Assembly: GCA_031550525.1 (NCBI GenBank)
Contig: JAVBON010000011.1
Coordinates: 53,765 to 117,764, forward strand
Length of the DNA: 64,000 nt
Source: WRHT01 sp031550525
GTDB taxonomy: Bacteria > Desulfobacterota > Desulfovibrionia > Desulfovibrionales > Desulfovibrionaceae
Direction of reading: 5' to 3'
Part shown: one piece after another, positions 24,653 through 33,969 of the stretch
Numbering within the stretch: the stretch's first letter is position 1
How the letters are laid out: every line of letters starts with the position of its first letter
The notes under the pieces: model-generated
Database searches by the model: none
Told to the model about the DNA's origin: nothing
Seen by the model: only the letters and a program-made list of their open reading frames with translations
Position numbers and translations under genes: made by a program

Positions 24653-26855
24653 GTCCCACTCCGTTGCGGCTTGGCCGCGCCAACGGCAAAAAGCGCACAA
24701 CCGTGCCGGTAAGCAGCAGGGCAAAGCCGGTGGCGGCCAGCAGCGCCGATTTTTGCAGCAGGGTAACGTGCAGGTTGTAATAGGATACAAAAATTGCCGC
24801 CCCCAGGTAAGATATGGCCAGACCAAATATTGCAGTGCTGCCGGTGTTTCTGGCGACCAGCAGCAAAACCAGCCCGGCCCCGGCGGCGGGCATGAAATAA
24901 GCCGCCGCCAGCAGCACTGGCGCGGCAGCCATAAGCAGGGGGCGGGTTTGCGGCCGCTCTCGCCAAAGCATGGCAAGGGCGAGAGCGTATATAAGTGTAA
25001 GGCCTAGCGCGTAAGGAGCATGAGGGATCACGTCATGGTAACCCGGCAAATCGAGGGCAAAAACGCAGGCCGCGCAATAAATGCAGCAGGCCAGCCCGGC
25101 GCTGGGCAAGAGCCCATCCGGCTGCGGCAGGGGAGAGGATTTGGTCTTTTCCTTTTTTTGCCGCTCCGGGGCGCGGGTAAGGGCATAAAGGGCAAACAGG
25201 CCGCAAAGCGTGAACAGCGCAAGGCGCATAATCATAAAAACATCCGGCCCGTCCGTTGGCTCGTAACGGTAGCTGTGCCACCCATCAAGGCTTAACTGCC
25301 ATAACAGGCAGATAAGCGCGCCCAAGAAGGACAGGCAGCGGCTGAACGGCTCCGGTTTGAACAGCCAGAAAATAATGAAAAGCAGGGCCAGAAGCACGGC
25401 CGTGCCGTGCCCTAAGCCCGTGAGGCCGCTGGAATATGCCAAGCCACATACGGCGCAAATTTGGCTGCATTGCCGCATCCAAAGGCTGGAGCCACGGGAC
25501 ATGGCAATGGAGGCGCCGCAAAGCATAAGGCCCAGCACGCCGAACCCACTTGAATCAAGCGCTGTAAACACTGCAAAACTCAAAAAGCCCAATATGCATA
25601 GAGCGCCCAGCCAAATGCCTATAATGCTGAATATTTTAGAGAACCACGGCTCCGAGCGGTTGCTCGCCTCCTGCCATGCCGCCATAAAATTATCAAATTC
25701 TTCCGGCGTAACGTTGGTATTTTCAAGCAGCCATTTGCGCAGTGTCAGGCTTTGCGCCTGTGGCAGTCCTTCATTTTTGGCCGGTCCGGTGCGGGCGTTA
25801 ATCCTTTTGCGCAAGACCAGCACCGCGCGCACGGCTCCGAAAGTAAGGCCTATTATAACCGCCCCCATGGGCAACAGCACCGTCACATCCATACCTGCGC
25901 TCTCAACTATGCTTACGCATAGCCATGTTCCGGCAACACCGGCCAGGCTGAATATATTTACGGCCAGCATGGGCAAATCCGGCGCCGCTTTGTAATACCA
26001 GAGCAACATGGCGCAAATGCAAGCCAGATAAATTATGGAGTTTATGCCGCCGTAAGCGAGGAAGAAAACGTCATCGTAATAGCTCCATCTATTGGCGGAT
26101 TGCGCTATGCCCCAGATCATGCAAGCCGTGCCCAGCGTAACTGTGGCGTAACCGATAATACGCGTCAGGGCGCGTTTTTCAGCCGCAAAGGCCCCCAGCC
26201 TGCCGGGCAGTTTGCCCAAAGCCTCCGCCAAAATCAAAAAGACCATCTGTTGCCCGGCCAATTGCCAGAGAATATAGGGTGAATCTTCCCAAAAACCAGG
26301 CGGATAACTTTGTATAAGGTACAAGCCGCACCACAGGCTGACCACCAGCCAGAGCAAAAACCAGAAGGCCGTGGCCCGTCCGGCCAGGGCCAGGGGCAGC
26401 AGCGCCAGCGCCCAAGCCCTAAAAAGCTCCCAGGCGTCAGCGCCGGTTTGGTAGGTTTGGCCGTACAGCGCCAGCAGAGCGCCGGTGATAAGGGCCGCGC
26501 CAAAAAGGGCCGGGCGCGCGTCCCAGCTTTTATTCCAGCGCCACAGGCTCCAAAGGGCGCACAGCGCGAAAGCAGTTTCGGCTATGGCAAATTTGGCCAG
26601 ACGCGGCATATCCTCCCAGTTCCAGGCCACAAAAAAAATCAGCCCGGCGGCCATAAGCAGCACGCCCAGCAAGGTGAACAGGCGCTCCACAAAAAGCCGC
26701 CACTCCGCCAGGCCGGGCTTGAGCCCAAAATGCTCCAGACCGGCCGCTTGCTCGGGCCGGGTCAAAAGGCCCTGGCGCAGCATGTCCGTCAGCCACCGTC
26801 CGGTTTGACGGCAACTATTTGTAAAGTGAAAAGATGCAAGGGTGTTTTTGCTCAT
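24642..26855 (-). CDS. DUF2157/DUF4401 polytopic membrane protein
   Basis: About 737 residues from the ATG at 26855 (GGAG six bases before). The N-terminal region with FHFTNSCRQTGRWLTDML resembles DUF2157, followed by some 18-20 predicted membrane helices; the C-terminal half (from about residue 390) resembles DUF4401. A soluble loop near residues 365-400 (LRKWLLENTNVTPEEFDNFM) separates the halves, so the protein looks like a fusion of the two domains, which is usual for longer members. Role unknown, probably envelope-related. Coupled with the GDYXXLXY protein. Confidence 0.8.
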   Translation of the reverse strand: MSKNTLASFHFTNSCRQTGRWLTDMLRQGLLTRPEQAAGLEHFGLKPGLAEWRLFVERLFTLLGVLLMAAGLIFFVAWNWEDMPRLAKFAIAETAFALCALWSLWRWNKSWDARPALFGAALITGALLALYGQTYQTGADAWELFRAWALALLPLALAGRATAFWFLLWLVVSLWCGLYLIQSYPPGFWEDSPYILWQLAGQQMVFLILAEALGKLPGRLGAFAAEKRALTRIIGYATVTLGTACMIWGIAQSANRWSYYDDVFFLAYGGINSIIYLACICAMLLWYYKAAPDLPMLAVNIFSLAGVAGTWLCVSIVESAGMDVTVLLPMGAVIIGLTFGAVRAVLVLRKRINARTGPAKNEGLPQAQSLTLRKWLLENTNVTPEEFDNFMAAWQEASNRSEPWFSKIFSIIGIWLGALCILGFLSFAVFTALDSSGFGVLGLMLCGASIAMSRGSSLWMRQCSQICAVCGLAYSSGLTGLGHGTAVLLALLFIIFWLFKPEPFSRCLSFLGALICLLWQLSLDGWHSYRYEPTDGPDVFMIMRLALFTLCGLFALYALTRAPERQKKEKTKSSPLPQPDGLLPSAGLACCIYCAACVFALDLPGYHDVIPHAPYALGLTLIYALALAMLWRERPQTRPLLMAAAPVLLAAAYFMPAAGAGLVLLLVARNTGSTAIFGLAISYLGAAIFVSYYNLHVTLLQKSALLAATGFALLLTGTVVRFLPLARPSRNGVGHEL

Positions 26856-27121
26856 GCCTGCTCCAAATTTGCGCAAACATAATGAAATTGCGGCATAACC
26901 GCAAGGGTGAACAATTTTTGCCTCAAGGCGCGTGGCGGAGCCTGCCTCATAAAATACAACTTAAAATGTGGTATTTTCGAAATTTTACTTGAAACTACTG
27001 GAAAATAAGCATAAAAACCCACAGGATTTTTTTACAGTATTTAGTATATAACATATTAAATAGTTACATAAGCCTTTATACTCTTACTCATATAAACTCG
27101 AACTACTCAGAGGCTGCCCGC

Positions 27122-29200
27122 ATGACTGATGGAAAATACAGGCTCACAGGATTTATCAGAAAATCGTTAGGCGTGCAGGCCACTCTGCTGATCTGCGGCA
27201 TAACTCTGCTGACCATGGGTATATCATCCGCCATAAGCATGAGTTTTGACAACGCCGCCATGCGGCGGAGCATGCAAAGCAGTGCCGCCGAAGTAAGCGG
27301 GCTTTTGCGTCTTATCATCAACAAGCCTATGGTTGTGGGAGACGATGCCGCCACCAGCGCGGAATTTGCCTTTTTATCCGAAAAATTTTCCGGCGTGGCA
27401 ATATCCATAGCCAGCTTCACCGGCAACGTCACTTATTCCACGGTTAAAAGCGAAGTGCGCAAAGATATAAACGCACTGTACGGCTCGGGCATATCCCCAG
27501 ACGACAAGGCGCTGTTTCTTTCCTCCTATCAGGCTGCCTTAAAAGGCTCCACCCCCGGCGGCGAGTTTATTGAGCTTGGCGGGCGCAGAAAATTTCTGCT
27601 GGTCTCGCCCGTTATGAACGAGCCGCAATGCTACCACTGCCACGGCCGCACTCAGCCTGTACTTGGCGCAATGGCTGTGCTGCAGGATGTTGAGGAGCCC
27701 GTGCGGGCCGCTTACTTCCGTAACATGCGTTCCGCCCTTATTTCGCTTTTGGGGGCCGTGTTTCTGGTTTTTTGCATCTATTTGTTCATAAAGCGCCGCC
27801 TCATCCGCCGCCTTGAATCCCTTGGCGCTACATCCGCCGACATTGTGCAGGGCAACTTCAACGCCCGTTTCAGCACCGGCGGAGCGGATGAGCTGGGGTA
27901 TCTGGCCGGAAACCTCAGCAATATGCTGCAGTCGCTCAAGCGCTTGGGCAGGGCCACCAGCGTGATGAAAGGCATGATTATACCCAGTGTGATGTGTGAT
28001 ACGGAAAACAAAATCACCTTCATAAACCAACCCATGCTCGACCTTCTGCACGAGAAAAAAAGCGTGGATGAAGCCATGGGCCTTGATGCCTGCGCCCTTA
28101 TTTACGGCAACCTGCAGTGCGCTGTTAACTGCGCCTTGCCCAAGGTAATAAAAACAGGCCGGGCCGTGCTGGAGTTTGAAGAAATAATTACCGGGCGTGA
28201 CGGGCACGCGCTGCACCTGCGCTTTGACGCCAACCCCGTATATGATCTTGAGGGCAACTTGGATGGAGCCTTCAGCACCGTTACTGATCTTACCGCCATA
28301 CGCGAGCATGAAGCCGACATGCAGCAAAAAAACATAACCATAAGCAACACCGCGCAGGAGGCAGGCGTGCTCACGGCGGAAATGGGCCGCGCCACCAACG
28401 CCTTGGCCGCGCAAATAGAAACAACCCGCCGCCATGCCTCCGAGCAGCAGAGCATTTCTGATAAAAGCGCGGCGGAGCTGGAAGACGTAAACCAGAGCAT
28501 GGCCCAGATAGCCCGCAACACCACGCAAGTTTCCGCCCATGCCGAAGAAACCATGCAAAGCGCGCAGCAAGGCGCGGAGCAGGCAGGGCAGGCTGCTGGG
28601 AGCATGGAGACAATGGTAAAATCCACCATGGATCTTAAAGGGCAAATGGAAGAGTTGGGCCGCAAAACTGAAGGCGTGGGCGTTATAATGGGCGTTATTC
28701 AGGATATAGCGGACCAGACCAACCTGCTGGCCCTTAACGCGGCCATAGAGGCGGCCCGCGCGGGCGAGGCCGGGCGCGGCTTTGCCGTGGTGGCCGATGA
28801 AGTGCGCAAACTTGCTGAAAAAACCATGCAAGCCACTGTTGAAGTGGGAAAAACCATTACTGAAATTAAAGACAGCACCGCCACCAGCGTCAATGCCGCC
28901 GAGGCCACGGTAAGGGCCGTGCATGGCAGCGCCGAGCAGGTGCGGCACACCGGCGAGGCTTTGCGAAACATTCTTAACCTGGCTAAATCCGTTGCGGAGG
29001 AAGTGCAGGCCATTGCCGCCGAGGTTGAGGAGCAATCAGTCTCCACCCGCGAAGTGCACAACTCCATTCAGGAAATTAAAAGCATCTCCGAACAGACCTC
29101 CACAGCCACGGTGGAAACCGAAAACGCGGTGCATGCCCTGGTTGATGTGGCCGGCAGGCTGGATGCCATAATTGCCGGTATGAGCAAGGAGGAGAAATAA
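27122..29200 (+). CDS. Haem-binding methyl-accepting chemotaxis protein (DcrA-like)
   Basis: 692 residues. Helix 1 at about 18-40, periplasmic sensor to about 195, helix 2 (SALISLLGAVFLVFCIYLFI), HAMP, PAS (about 270-385), then the signalling hairpin with IADQTNLLALNAAIEAARAG. The periplasmic domain ends in CYHCH at residues 170-174, a c-type haem attachment motif within a DUF3365-like sensor. DcrA of Desulfovibrio is a known c-haem chemoreceptor for oxygen/redox, so this is a redox or gas sensor by analogy. It is immediately upstream of a tetraheme cytochrome gene. Confidence 0.9.
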   Translation: MTDGKYRLTGFIRKSLGVQATLLICGITLLTMGISSAISMSFDNAAMRRSMQSSAAEVSGLLRLIINKPMVVGDDAATSAEFAFLSEKFSGVAISIASFTGNVTYSTVKSEVRKDINALYGSGISPDDKALFLSSYQAALKGSTPGGEFIELGGRRKFLLVSPVMNEPQCYHCHGRTQPVLGAMAVLQDVEEPVRAAYFRNMRSALISLLGAVFLVFCIYLFIKRRLIRRLESLGATSADIVQGNFNARFSTGGADELGYLAGNLSNMLQSLKRLGRATSVMKGMIIPSVMCDTENKITFINQPMLDLLHEKKSVDEAMGLDACALIYGNLQCAVNCALPKVIKTGRAVLEFEEIITGRDGHALHLRFDANPVYDLEGNLDGAFSTVTDLTAIREHEADMQQKNITISNTAQEAGVLTAEMGRATNALAAQIETTRRHASEQQSISDKSAAELEDVNQSMAQIARNTTQVSAHAEETMQSAQQGAEQAGQAAGSMETMVKSTMDLKGQMEELGRKTEGVGVIMGVIQDIADQTNLLALNAAIEAARAGEAGRGFAVVADEVRKLAEKTMQATVEVGKTITEIKDSTATSVNAAEATVRAVHGSAEQVRHTGEALRNILNLAKSVAEEVQAIAAEVEEQSVSTREVHNSIQEIKSISEQTSTATVETENAVHALVDVAGRLDAIIAGMSKEEK

Positions 29201-29201
29201 C

Positions 29202-29672
29202 ATGCGTTTAGTCATATCCGCCTTTACCGTCTTTTGTCTGGCCTTGGCGTTGCTTTTGCCGGCCGCTCTTGCCCAACCGGAAGAAAAAGCCGTTTTTGTC
29301 GGCTCGCAGGCCTGCGCCGAGTGCCATGCCGAGCAGTACGAGAATTTTGAAAAGTATTCCAGCAAGGCCCATTCTTGGCGCAGCCTTGAGAAAATGCTGC
29401 CCAAGCTCACCGAGGCCGAAAAAAAGGAATGCTACAAGTGCCACACCACCGGCTACGGCCAGCCAGGCGGCTTCATAAGCCTCGAGCGCACCCCAGATAA
29501 AGCCAACCTGGGCTGCGAGGCCTGCCACGGCCCCGGATCGTTGCACTGCGAAAGCGGCGATACTGAACTGATACAGCGCACCCCGGATGTGGAAGGGTGC
29601 ATAACCTGCCATAACGCCGAGCGTATTCAGAACTTCAAGTTCAAGCCCACTCTGTACCATGGTGGGCATTAG
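29202..29672 (+). CDS. Periplasmic tetraheme cytochrome c
   Basis: 156 residues with a clear signal peptide (VFCLALALLLPAALA). Four CxxCH sites: CAECH, CYKCH, CEACH and CITCH, with spacing and residues like cytochrome c554/NapC-independent multihaem proteins (GSQACAECHAEQYENF, KCHTTGYGQPGGF, GCEACHGPG). Exported and haemylated in the periplasm. The start is one base after the chemoreceptor stop, with AGGAGG inside the receptor's last codons, so the two are coupled. The context suggests it delivers electrons to, or reports redox state to, the haem chemoreceptor (inference). Confidence 0.9.
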   Translation: MRLVISAFTVFCLALALLLPAALAQPEEKAVFVGSQACAECHAEQYENFEKYSSKAHSWRSLEKMLPKLTEAEKKECYKCHTTGYGQPGGFISLERTPDKANLGCEACHGPGSLHCESGDTELIQRTPDVEGCITCHNAERIQNFKFKPTLYHGGH

Positions 29673-29762
29673 GCCCCTTCCGGCCGGTGGTTGCGGGCGG
29701 TAGCCGCTGCCTCTTGATGCCTTTAAGGCGATTAAGAGAATATGCCACTCCGGGGCGGGTTT

Positions 29763-29820
29763 AAGATAAATATGGAAGCGGCTGCGGCCGCATCTGTATT
29801 ATCTTATATTCGCCATGCAG
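29763..29820 (+). repeat. Dispersed repeat family R3, copy 2
   Basis: AAGATAAATATGGAAGCGGC, GC-rich hairpin GCGGCTGCGGCCGC, then TGTATTATCTTA mirroring the start. Shares its first 30 bases with the copies at 24041 and 52974. Confidence 0.6.
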
Positions 29821-29846
29821 GCGCATGAATGTTCCCCCAATCTTTA

Positions 29847-29872
29847 GAACATTTTAACTTTGAAATGTTACC
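29847..29872 (+). repeat. Short AT hairpin of R1 type
   Basis: AACATTTTAACTTTGAAATGTT, a degenerate version of the R1 AT hairpin, 53 bases before a full R1 copy. Confidence 0.45.
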
Positions 29873-29924
29873 TGTACTTTTTTACACTCAGGCGCATTAT
29901 CTTGAAAAGACATAAAGGCTAAAG

Positions 29925-30050
29925 CACTATTTTATCGTATACGCAAAGCCGAAGCGGCTTTACTAAAGGCACGCCGCGCTGCTCGCTTGCGGGTGCCCCC
30001 TGCGGGGCCGCAAGAGCATTTCAACTTTTTCAAAGTTAAAATGCTCTTGC
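29925..30050 (+). repeat. Dispersed repeat family R1, copy 2
   Basis: About 126 bp starting CACTATTTTATCGTATACGC and containing CGCAAAGCCGAAGCGGC, CTCGCTTGCGGGTGCCCC and the terminal hairpin GAGCATTTCAACTTT/AAAGTTAAAATGCTC. It matches the reverse complement of 13115-13237 at most positions. Confidence 0.8.
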
Positions 30051-30055
30051 ATAAC

Positions 30056-30085
30056 AGAAAAGCCGCCCAAAAGAGCGGCTTTTCT
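30056..30085. terminator. Bidirectional terminator at end of rnf operon
   Basis: Perfect 11-bp arms AGAAAAGCCGC/GCGGCTTTTCT around an eight-base loop, located 20 bases beyond the apbE stop on the minus strand. Confidence 0.85.
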
Positions 30086-30104
30086 ATTCAGATAAAGATT
30101 ACAA

Positions 30105-31103
30105 TCAAACCCACTTATCGCTCCCATACACCTTGCCGCCATTATCAATAAAAAGCGCGGCACAGCCGGGCATGGCATTTACTGCCCGCATGGCGTCAGC
30201 CGGACGCATGGCGGAAAGTGCCGTTGCCAGGGCATCGGCCAGTTTAACGCTGGGGGCGGAAACTGTTACGCTTTTAAAATATTGCTGGCTCAGCCCGGTT
30301 TGCGGCTGAATAAGGTGGTTTAGGCGTCCTTGGGCGCCGTAATTTTTTTCGTAGGTGCCAGATGTTGCCAAGGCCGTATTGTGCAGTGGCACAACGGCTG
30401 GGTAGGCTCCGCCCGGCTCGGGCGATTCCACTGCCACCATCCAGTTGTTTCCGTCAGGCTTGCGTCCGGCGGCATAAATGTCGCCTCCGGCGTTAACCAT
30501 AAAGTCGCTGATTCCGGCCTTCAGCAAGGCGCGGCTGGCGTAATCGGCAATGTCGCCTTTGGCTATGCCGTCCAGCGTAATGCGCATGCCGCTTTTTTCC
30601 AAACGTATGGAGCGGCCGCTGACCTTAACGGCGTTAAGGTCAACAAGAGCGCGGGCTTCAGCCAGAGCGGAGGCGGAAGGGCGTTTGTAATTTTGGGCGG
30701 ATTGCTCCAAAAGATCTACCAAGGGGGCGACGCTTATGTTGAAAGCGCCGTCTGTTCTGCGGCCAAGGGCCAAGGATTCGTCAAGCAACAGGCAAAGCTC
30801 TTGCGGGGCATCGGCCAGAGTACCCTGGCTGTTGAGCACTCCCAAAGCGCTGGCGCTGTCGTGCCGGTTAAACACGCTTTGCAGGCGCTCAACCTCCGTA
30901 AAGGCAGCCTGCAGAGCGGCATCGGCCAAGGCGGCGTCTTTGTGGGCAACGGTCATGCTGACGGTGGTGCCCAAAAGCAGGGCGGAGCGTGTGTGCAGCC
31001 GTGGTTCCCGCTGGGCGGCAAAGGCCCAGCCGGGCACTGCGGCCACGGCCCCGGCGGCGAGGCAGGATTTGAGGAATAAACGTCTATTTTGCTGAGTAAT
31101 CAT
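30105..31103 (-). CDS. apbE: FAD:protein FMN transferase (RnfF/ApbE)
   Basis: 332 residues. Tat-type signal (NRRLFLKSCLAAGAVAAVPG), then the ApbE fold: LGTTVSMTV, NRHDSASALGVLN, DGAFNISVAPLVDL, ITLDGIAKGDIAD, MVNAGGDIYAAG, LATSGTYEKNY and SVTVSAPSVKLADALATALS (metal site). It transfers FMN from FAD to Ser/Thr of RnfG and RnfD in the periplasm. Last gene of the operon, in the position called rnfF in Desulfovibrio. Confidence 0.93.
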   Translation of the reverse strand: MITQQNRRLFLKSCLAAGAVAAVPGWAFAAQREPRLHTRSALLLGTTVSMTVAHKDAALADAALQAAFTEVERLQSVFNRHDSASALGVLNSQGTLADAPQELCLLLDESLALGRRTDGAFNISVAPLVDLLEQSAQNYKRPSASALAEARALVDLNAVKVSGRSIRLEKSGMRITLDGIAKGDIADYASRALLKAGISDFMVNAGGDIYAAGRKPDGNNWMVAVESPEPGGAYPAVVPLHNTALATSGTYEKNYGAQGRLNHLIQPQTGLSQQYFKSVTVSAPSVKLADALATALSAMRPADAMRAVNAMPGCAALFIDNGGKVYGSDKWV

Positions 31104-31133
31104 GCTCTTACCTCAATTGACAAAATTATTAAG

Positions 31134-32048
31134 TTAGGCCTGAGCCTGCGGAGCATCGCCTGTTGAAGCGGCCTGCGGCGGAGGAACATCGCCGCCGGTT
31201 TTCGGCGTGTCAGCCTGAGCGGGCGCGCCAAGCAGCCGCGCTGGCGTGCAGCGGTAGCGCATAATTTTGCGCGGGCAGGAGTCAACGCAGGCTTCATTGC
31301 AAGCTGGGCCGTAATCATTGCACTTGGCATGATCAATTTCTATGCGCCCGCCCACCATACTGACGGCTCCGGCCGGGCAGGCCTTTACGCACTTGGCGCA
31401 CTTGATGCAGCCAACTTCGCACACGTCGCTTACGGCCTTGAGTTTATCCATGGTGGAACACACCACGGAAACTCTGGCCCGCTTGGGTATAATGGCCATG
31501 ATATCGCGCGGGCAGGCCTTAACGCACTTGCCGCAACTGGTGCAGTTAAGGCTGAGCACCAGCGGCATGCCGTTGCGCATTACCAGCGCGTTGAACTGGC
31601 AGGCTTTAACGCAGTCGCCGAAGCCAAGGCAGGCCCAGTTGCAGGCCTCGGTGCCGTTGTTAAGGCGGGCTGCGGCCACGCAACTGTCCATACCTTCGTA
31701 GGAGTAGCGTTTTTTTACATTGCCTTCGTTTTTTGAGCAGCGGCGGAAAGCCACGGCGGGCTCGGAGCTTCCGGCGTCTTTGCCGGTAAGTCTTCCTATT
31801 ACGGGCACCAGATCAGGCCCGCCAACGCAGCACAGGTTGGCCGGTATGGCGGGGTCGCATACCACGGCGGAGGCATAGCCTTCGCAGCCTGCAAAGCCGC
31901 AGCCGCCGCAGTTTGCTCCGGGCAGGGCCGCCGCCACGGCGGCAATCTTGGGGTCTTCCTGCACATAGAAAAACTTTGAGGCAATGGTCAGCATTACGGC
32001 TGCAATCAGCCCAAGGCCGGCAAGCGCTAAAAATGAGTAAAGAAGCAT
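31134..32048 (-). CDS. rnfB: Rnf complex subunit B
   Basis: 304 residues. N-terminal helix (LALAGLGLIAAVMLTIA), then the Fe-S domain GANCGGCGFAGCEGYA, then ferredoxin-type pairs CTSCGKCVKACP and CIKCAKCVKACPAGA and a further Cys-rich segment ending in CVDSCP. Carries electrons from reduced ferredoxin into the membrane complex. The C-terminal tail is Ala/Pro-rich and longer than the minimal RnfB. Between rnfA (32 bases upstream) and apbE. Confidence 0.95.
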   Translation of the reverse strand: MLLYSFLALAGLGLIAAVMLTIASKFFYVQEDPKIAAVAAALPGANCGGCGFAGCEGYASAVVCDPAIPANLCCVGGPDLVPVIGRLTGKDAGSSEPAVAFRRCSKNEGNVKKRYSYEGMDSCVAAARLNNGTEACNWACLGFGDCVKACQFNALVMRNGMPLVLSLNCTSCGKCVKACPRDIMAIIPKRARVSVVCSTMDKLKAVSDVCEVGCIKCAKCVKACPAGAVSMVGGRIEIDHAKCNDYGPACNEACVDSCPRKIMRYRCTPARLLGAPAQADTPKTGGDVPPPQAASTGDAPQAQA

Positions 32049-32080
32049 ATCCTTATCCTTATTGGCGTTTCAAAAACCGG

Positions 32081-32653
32081 TTAGACCATACCCTTAAAGG
32101 CCATAAAGGCCAGCGACATCAAACCTGCCAGCACCAGCCCGGCTGGAGTGCCGGCCATGCTTTTTGGTATGCGCACGGTCTCGAGCTTTTCACGTATGCC
32201 TGCCATTAACAGCAGGGCAACACCGTAGCCGAGGCTGTAACCCAGCGTTGTTACCAGCGATGGCACCAGATCCAGTTTTTCGGTCTGCATCATTATGGCT
32301 GCGCCAAGAACGGCGCAGTTGGTTGTAATAAGAGGCAAAAATATACCCAAGGCGTGGTAAAGAGGCGGAACCATTTTTTTCAGGAACATTTCCACCAGTT
32401 GCACCAGCGAGGCTATAACAAGGATAAACGCTATGGTTTGCAGGTAGCCCAGATCAAAGGCGTTTAAAATATAACGCTGCACCAGCCAGGTGAACAGCGT
32501 GGCCAGCACCATAACGAACATTACGGCCGCGCTCATGCCCACGGCAACGCCGCGCTGCTTGGAGCAGCCAAGGAAGGGGCAGCAGCCCAAATATTGGGCC
32601 AGCACTATGTTGCTTACAAATATGGTGGAAATGGCAATTGTAAAAATATCCAT
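32081..32653 (-). CDS. rnfA: Rnf complex subunit A
   Basis: 190 residues, six membrane helices, normal size. Motifs conserved with NqrE: VLAQYLGCCPFLGCSKQ (Cys ligands of the intramembrane Fe-S centre), AVFLKKMVPPLYHALGIFLPLITTNCAVLG. Forms the ion-conducting core with RnfE and RnfD. 10 bases downstream of rnfE. Confidence 0.96.
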   Translation of the reverse strand: MDIFTIAISTIFVSNIVLAQYLGCCPFLGCSKQRGVAVGMSAAVMFVMVLATLFTWLVQRYILNAFDLGYLQTIAFILVIASLVQLVEMFLKKMVPPLYHALGIFLPLITTNCAVLGAAIMMQTEKLDLVPSLVTTLGYSLGYGVALLLMAGIREKLETVRIPKSMAGTPAGLVLAGLMSLAFMAFKGMV

Positions 32654-32663
32654 GTCTTACCCC

Positions 32664-33338
32664 CTAGGCCTTTTTAGCGCCGCTGCACAGGTTGCAGTTG
32701 CCGCAACCGCTCATGGGGTTGCCTTCGTACTTTATGCCACGGCGTTGGGCAGACATGCGGCTGCCATAGTTCATTGCAGCCAGTGTCAGGCCAAGAGCTA
32801 TAAAGGCGCCTGGGGCCATAATCATTACGGTCATAGGCAAGCTGCCTTCCCACAATATAGGTATGCCAAACCAGGTGCCCGCACCAAGCACTTCGCGTAT
32901 GGTGCCTATGAGAGTAAGAGATATGGTGTAACCCAGGCCCATGCCCAATCCGTCCAAAATGGAGGGGAGCACGGGGTTTTTGGCGGCAAAGGCTTCGGCC
33001 CGGCCAAGAATTATGCAGTTAACCACTATAAGGGGCACGAATATGCCAAGTTGCTCATACAGCGGGAACATATAAGCCTGCATCAAAAGTTCGACCATAA
33101 CCACAAGCGAGGCCGATATTACTATGAAGCAGGCAATGCGCACCTTGGAAGGTATAAGGTTGCGCACCAGCGATATAACGGCGTTGGAGAGGGTGAGCAC
33201 GAACACAACGGCCATACCCATGCCCAATCCGTTCACGGCGGCCGTTGTAACGCCCAGTATTGGGCATAGCCCGAGCACCAGGCGGAAGGGCGGTATTTCT
33301 TTCCAGAGCCCTTTGCTAAAATCTTTGAACAAACTCAT
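32664..33338 (-). CDS. rnfE: Rnf complex subunit E
   Basis: 224 residues, six helices. Motifs: GLCPILGVTTAAVNGLGMG, FVPLIVVNCIILGRAEAF, DGLGMGLGYT, paralogous to RnfA/NqrD. The tail has an extra soluble segment ending with CGNCNLCSGAKKA, three Cys that could bind a metal or be chance. The gene is 11 bases downstream of rnfG. Confidence 0.96.
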   Translation of the reverse strand: MSLFKDFSKGLWKEIPPFRLVLGLCPILGVTTAAVNGLGMGMAVVFVLTLSNAVISLVRNLIPSKVRIACFIVISASLVVMVELLMQAYMFPLYEQLGIFVPLIVVNCIILGRAEAFAAKNPVLPSILDGLGMGLGYTISLTLIGTIREVLGAGTWFGIPILWEGSLPMTVMIMAPGAFIALGLTLAAMNYGSRMSAQRRGIKYEGNPMSGCGNCNLCSGAKKA

Positions 33339-33349
33339 ATCATCCCCTC

Positions 33350-33967
33350 CTACATCTGGGCCGGCCAGGCTTTTTCAATTTCCGGCTTTACGGTCTTGAA
33401 CAGCTCCAGGGCGTTTTGCACGGCCATAATGGAACCTTTGGAAGAAACAGTGGCGCCGGAAACACCGTCAATTTCACCGCCGTCGGAGCGCAGCGCGGCC
33501 GAGCTTTTGCCGCCGAACTGCTTCAGATAGCGGCCGGTATTGATCTTTGAACCTATGCCTGGGGTTTCTTTGAATATGGTTATGCCCACATTACGCATGG
33601 TGTCGTTGCTAAGGTTAAAGCCCACCATTATGCCCAGATCGCCGCCGTAACCCTGGCCTATGCCTTCAAGAGCAACGCTGGTAAGCTGTTTGTTCTCGTA
33701 AACGGGAAAAACAGTAATCACGCCGCCGCCCTCCAAGTTAAACTTTTTGCGGTCGGCCACAGGGTCGTTGCTGGCGGCGGGGAACATGCTTTTAAGCGCC
33801 GGAGCCTGCACGTTTGCCATAAGCTGTATTTCAATCTGCTCGGCCGTGCCTATTTTAAGCGCGGCCAGCGCCGAGCCGGAGATGGCGCAAATGATGGTAA
33901 GCACTATTACCGGCATGAGAGTTTTCAACAAGCTCTCTTTTTGTGTGTTGTCCATGGTTTCGCTCAT
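33350..33967 (-). CDS. rnfG: Rnf complex subunit G
   Basis: 205 residues, single N-terminal helix (TLMPVIVLTIICAISGSALAA) and a periplasmic FMN domain. The flavinylation motif DGVSGATVSS is present; Thr173 is the expected FMN attachment site (family knowledge). ApbE at the end of the operon would attach the flavin. Two bases upstream of rnfD's end, so tightly coupled. Confidence 0.96.
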   Translation of the reverse strand: MSETMDNTQKESLLKTLMPVIVLTIICAISGSALAALKIGTAEQIEIQLMANVQAPALKSMFPAASNDPVADRKKFNLEGGGVITVFPVYENKQLTSVALEGIGQGYGGDLGIMVGFNLSNDTMRNVGITIFKETPGIGSKINTGRYLKQFGGKSSAALRSDGGEIDGVSGATVSSKGSIMAVQNALELFKTVKPEIEKAWPAQM

Positions 33968-33969
33968 AT

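Noticed and set aside
27539..29035. 498-codon minus-strand frame over the haem chemoreceptor
   Set aside because: Antisense to a well-defined receptor; no start signals or domains.
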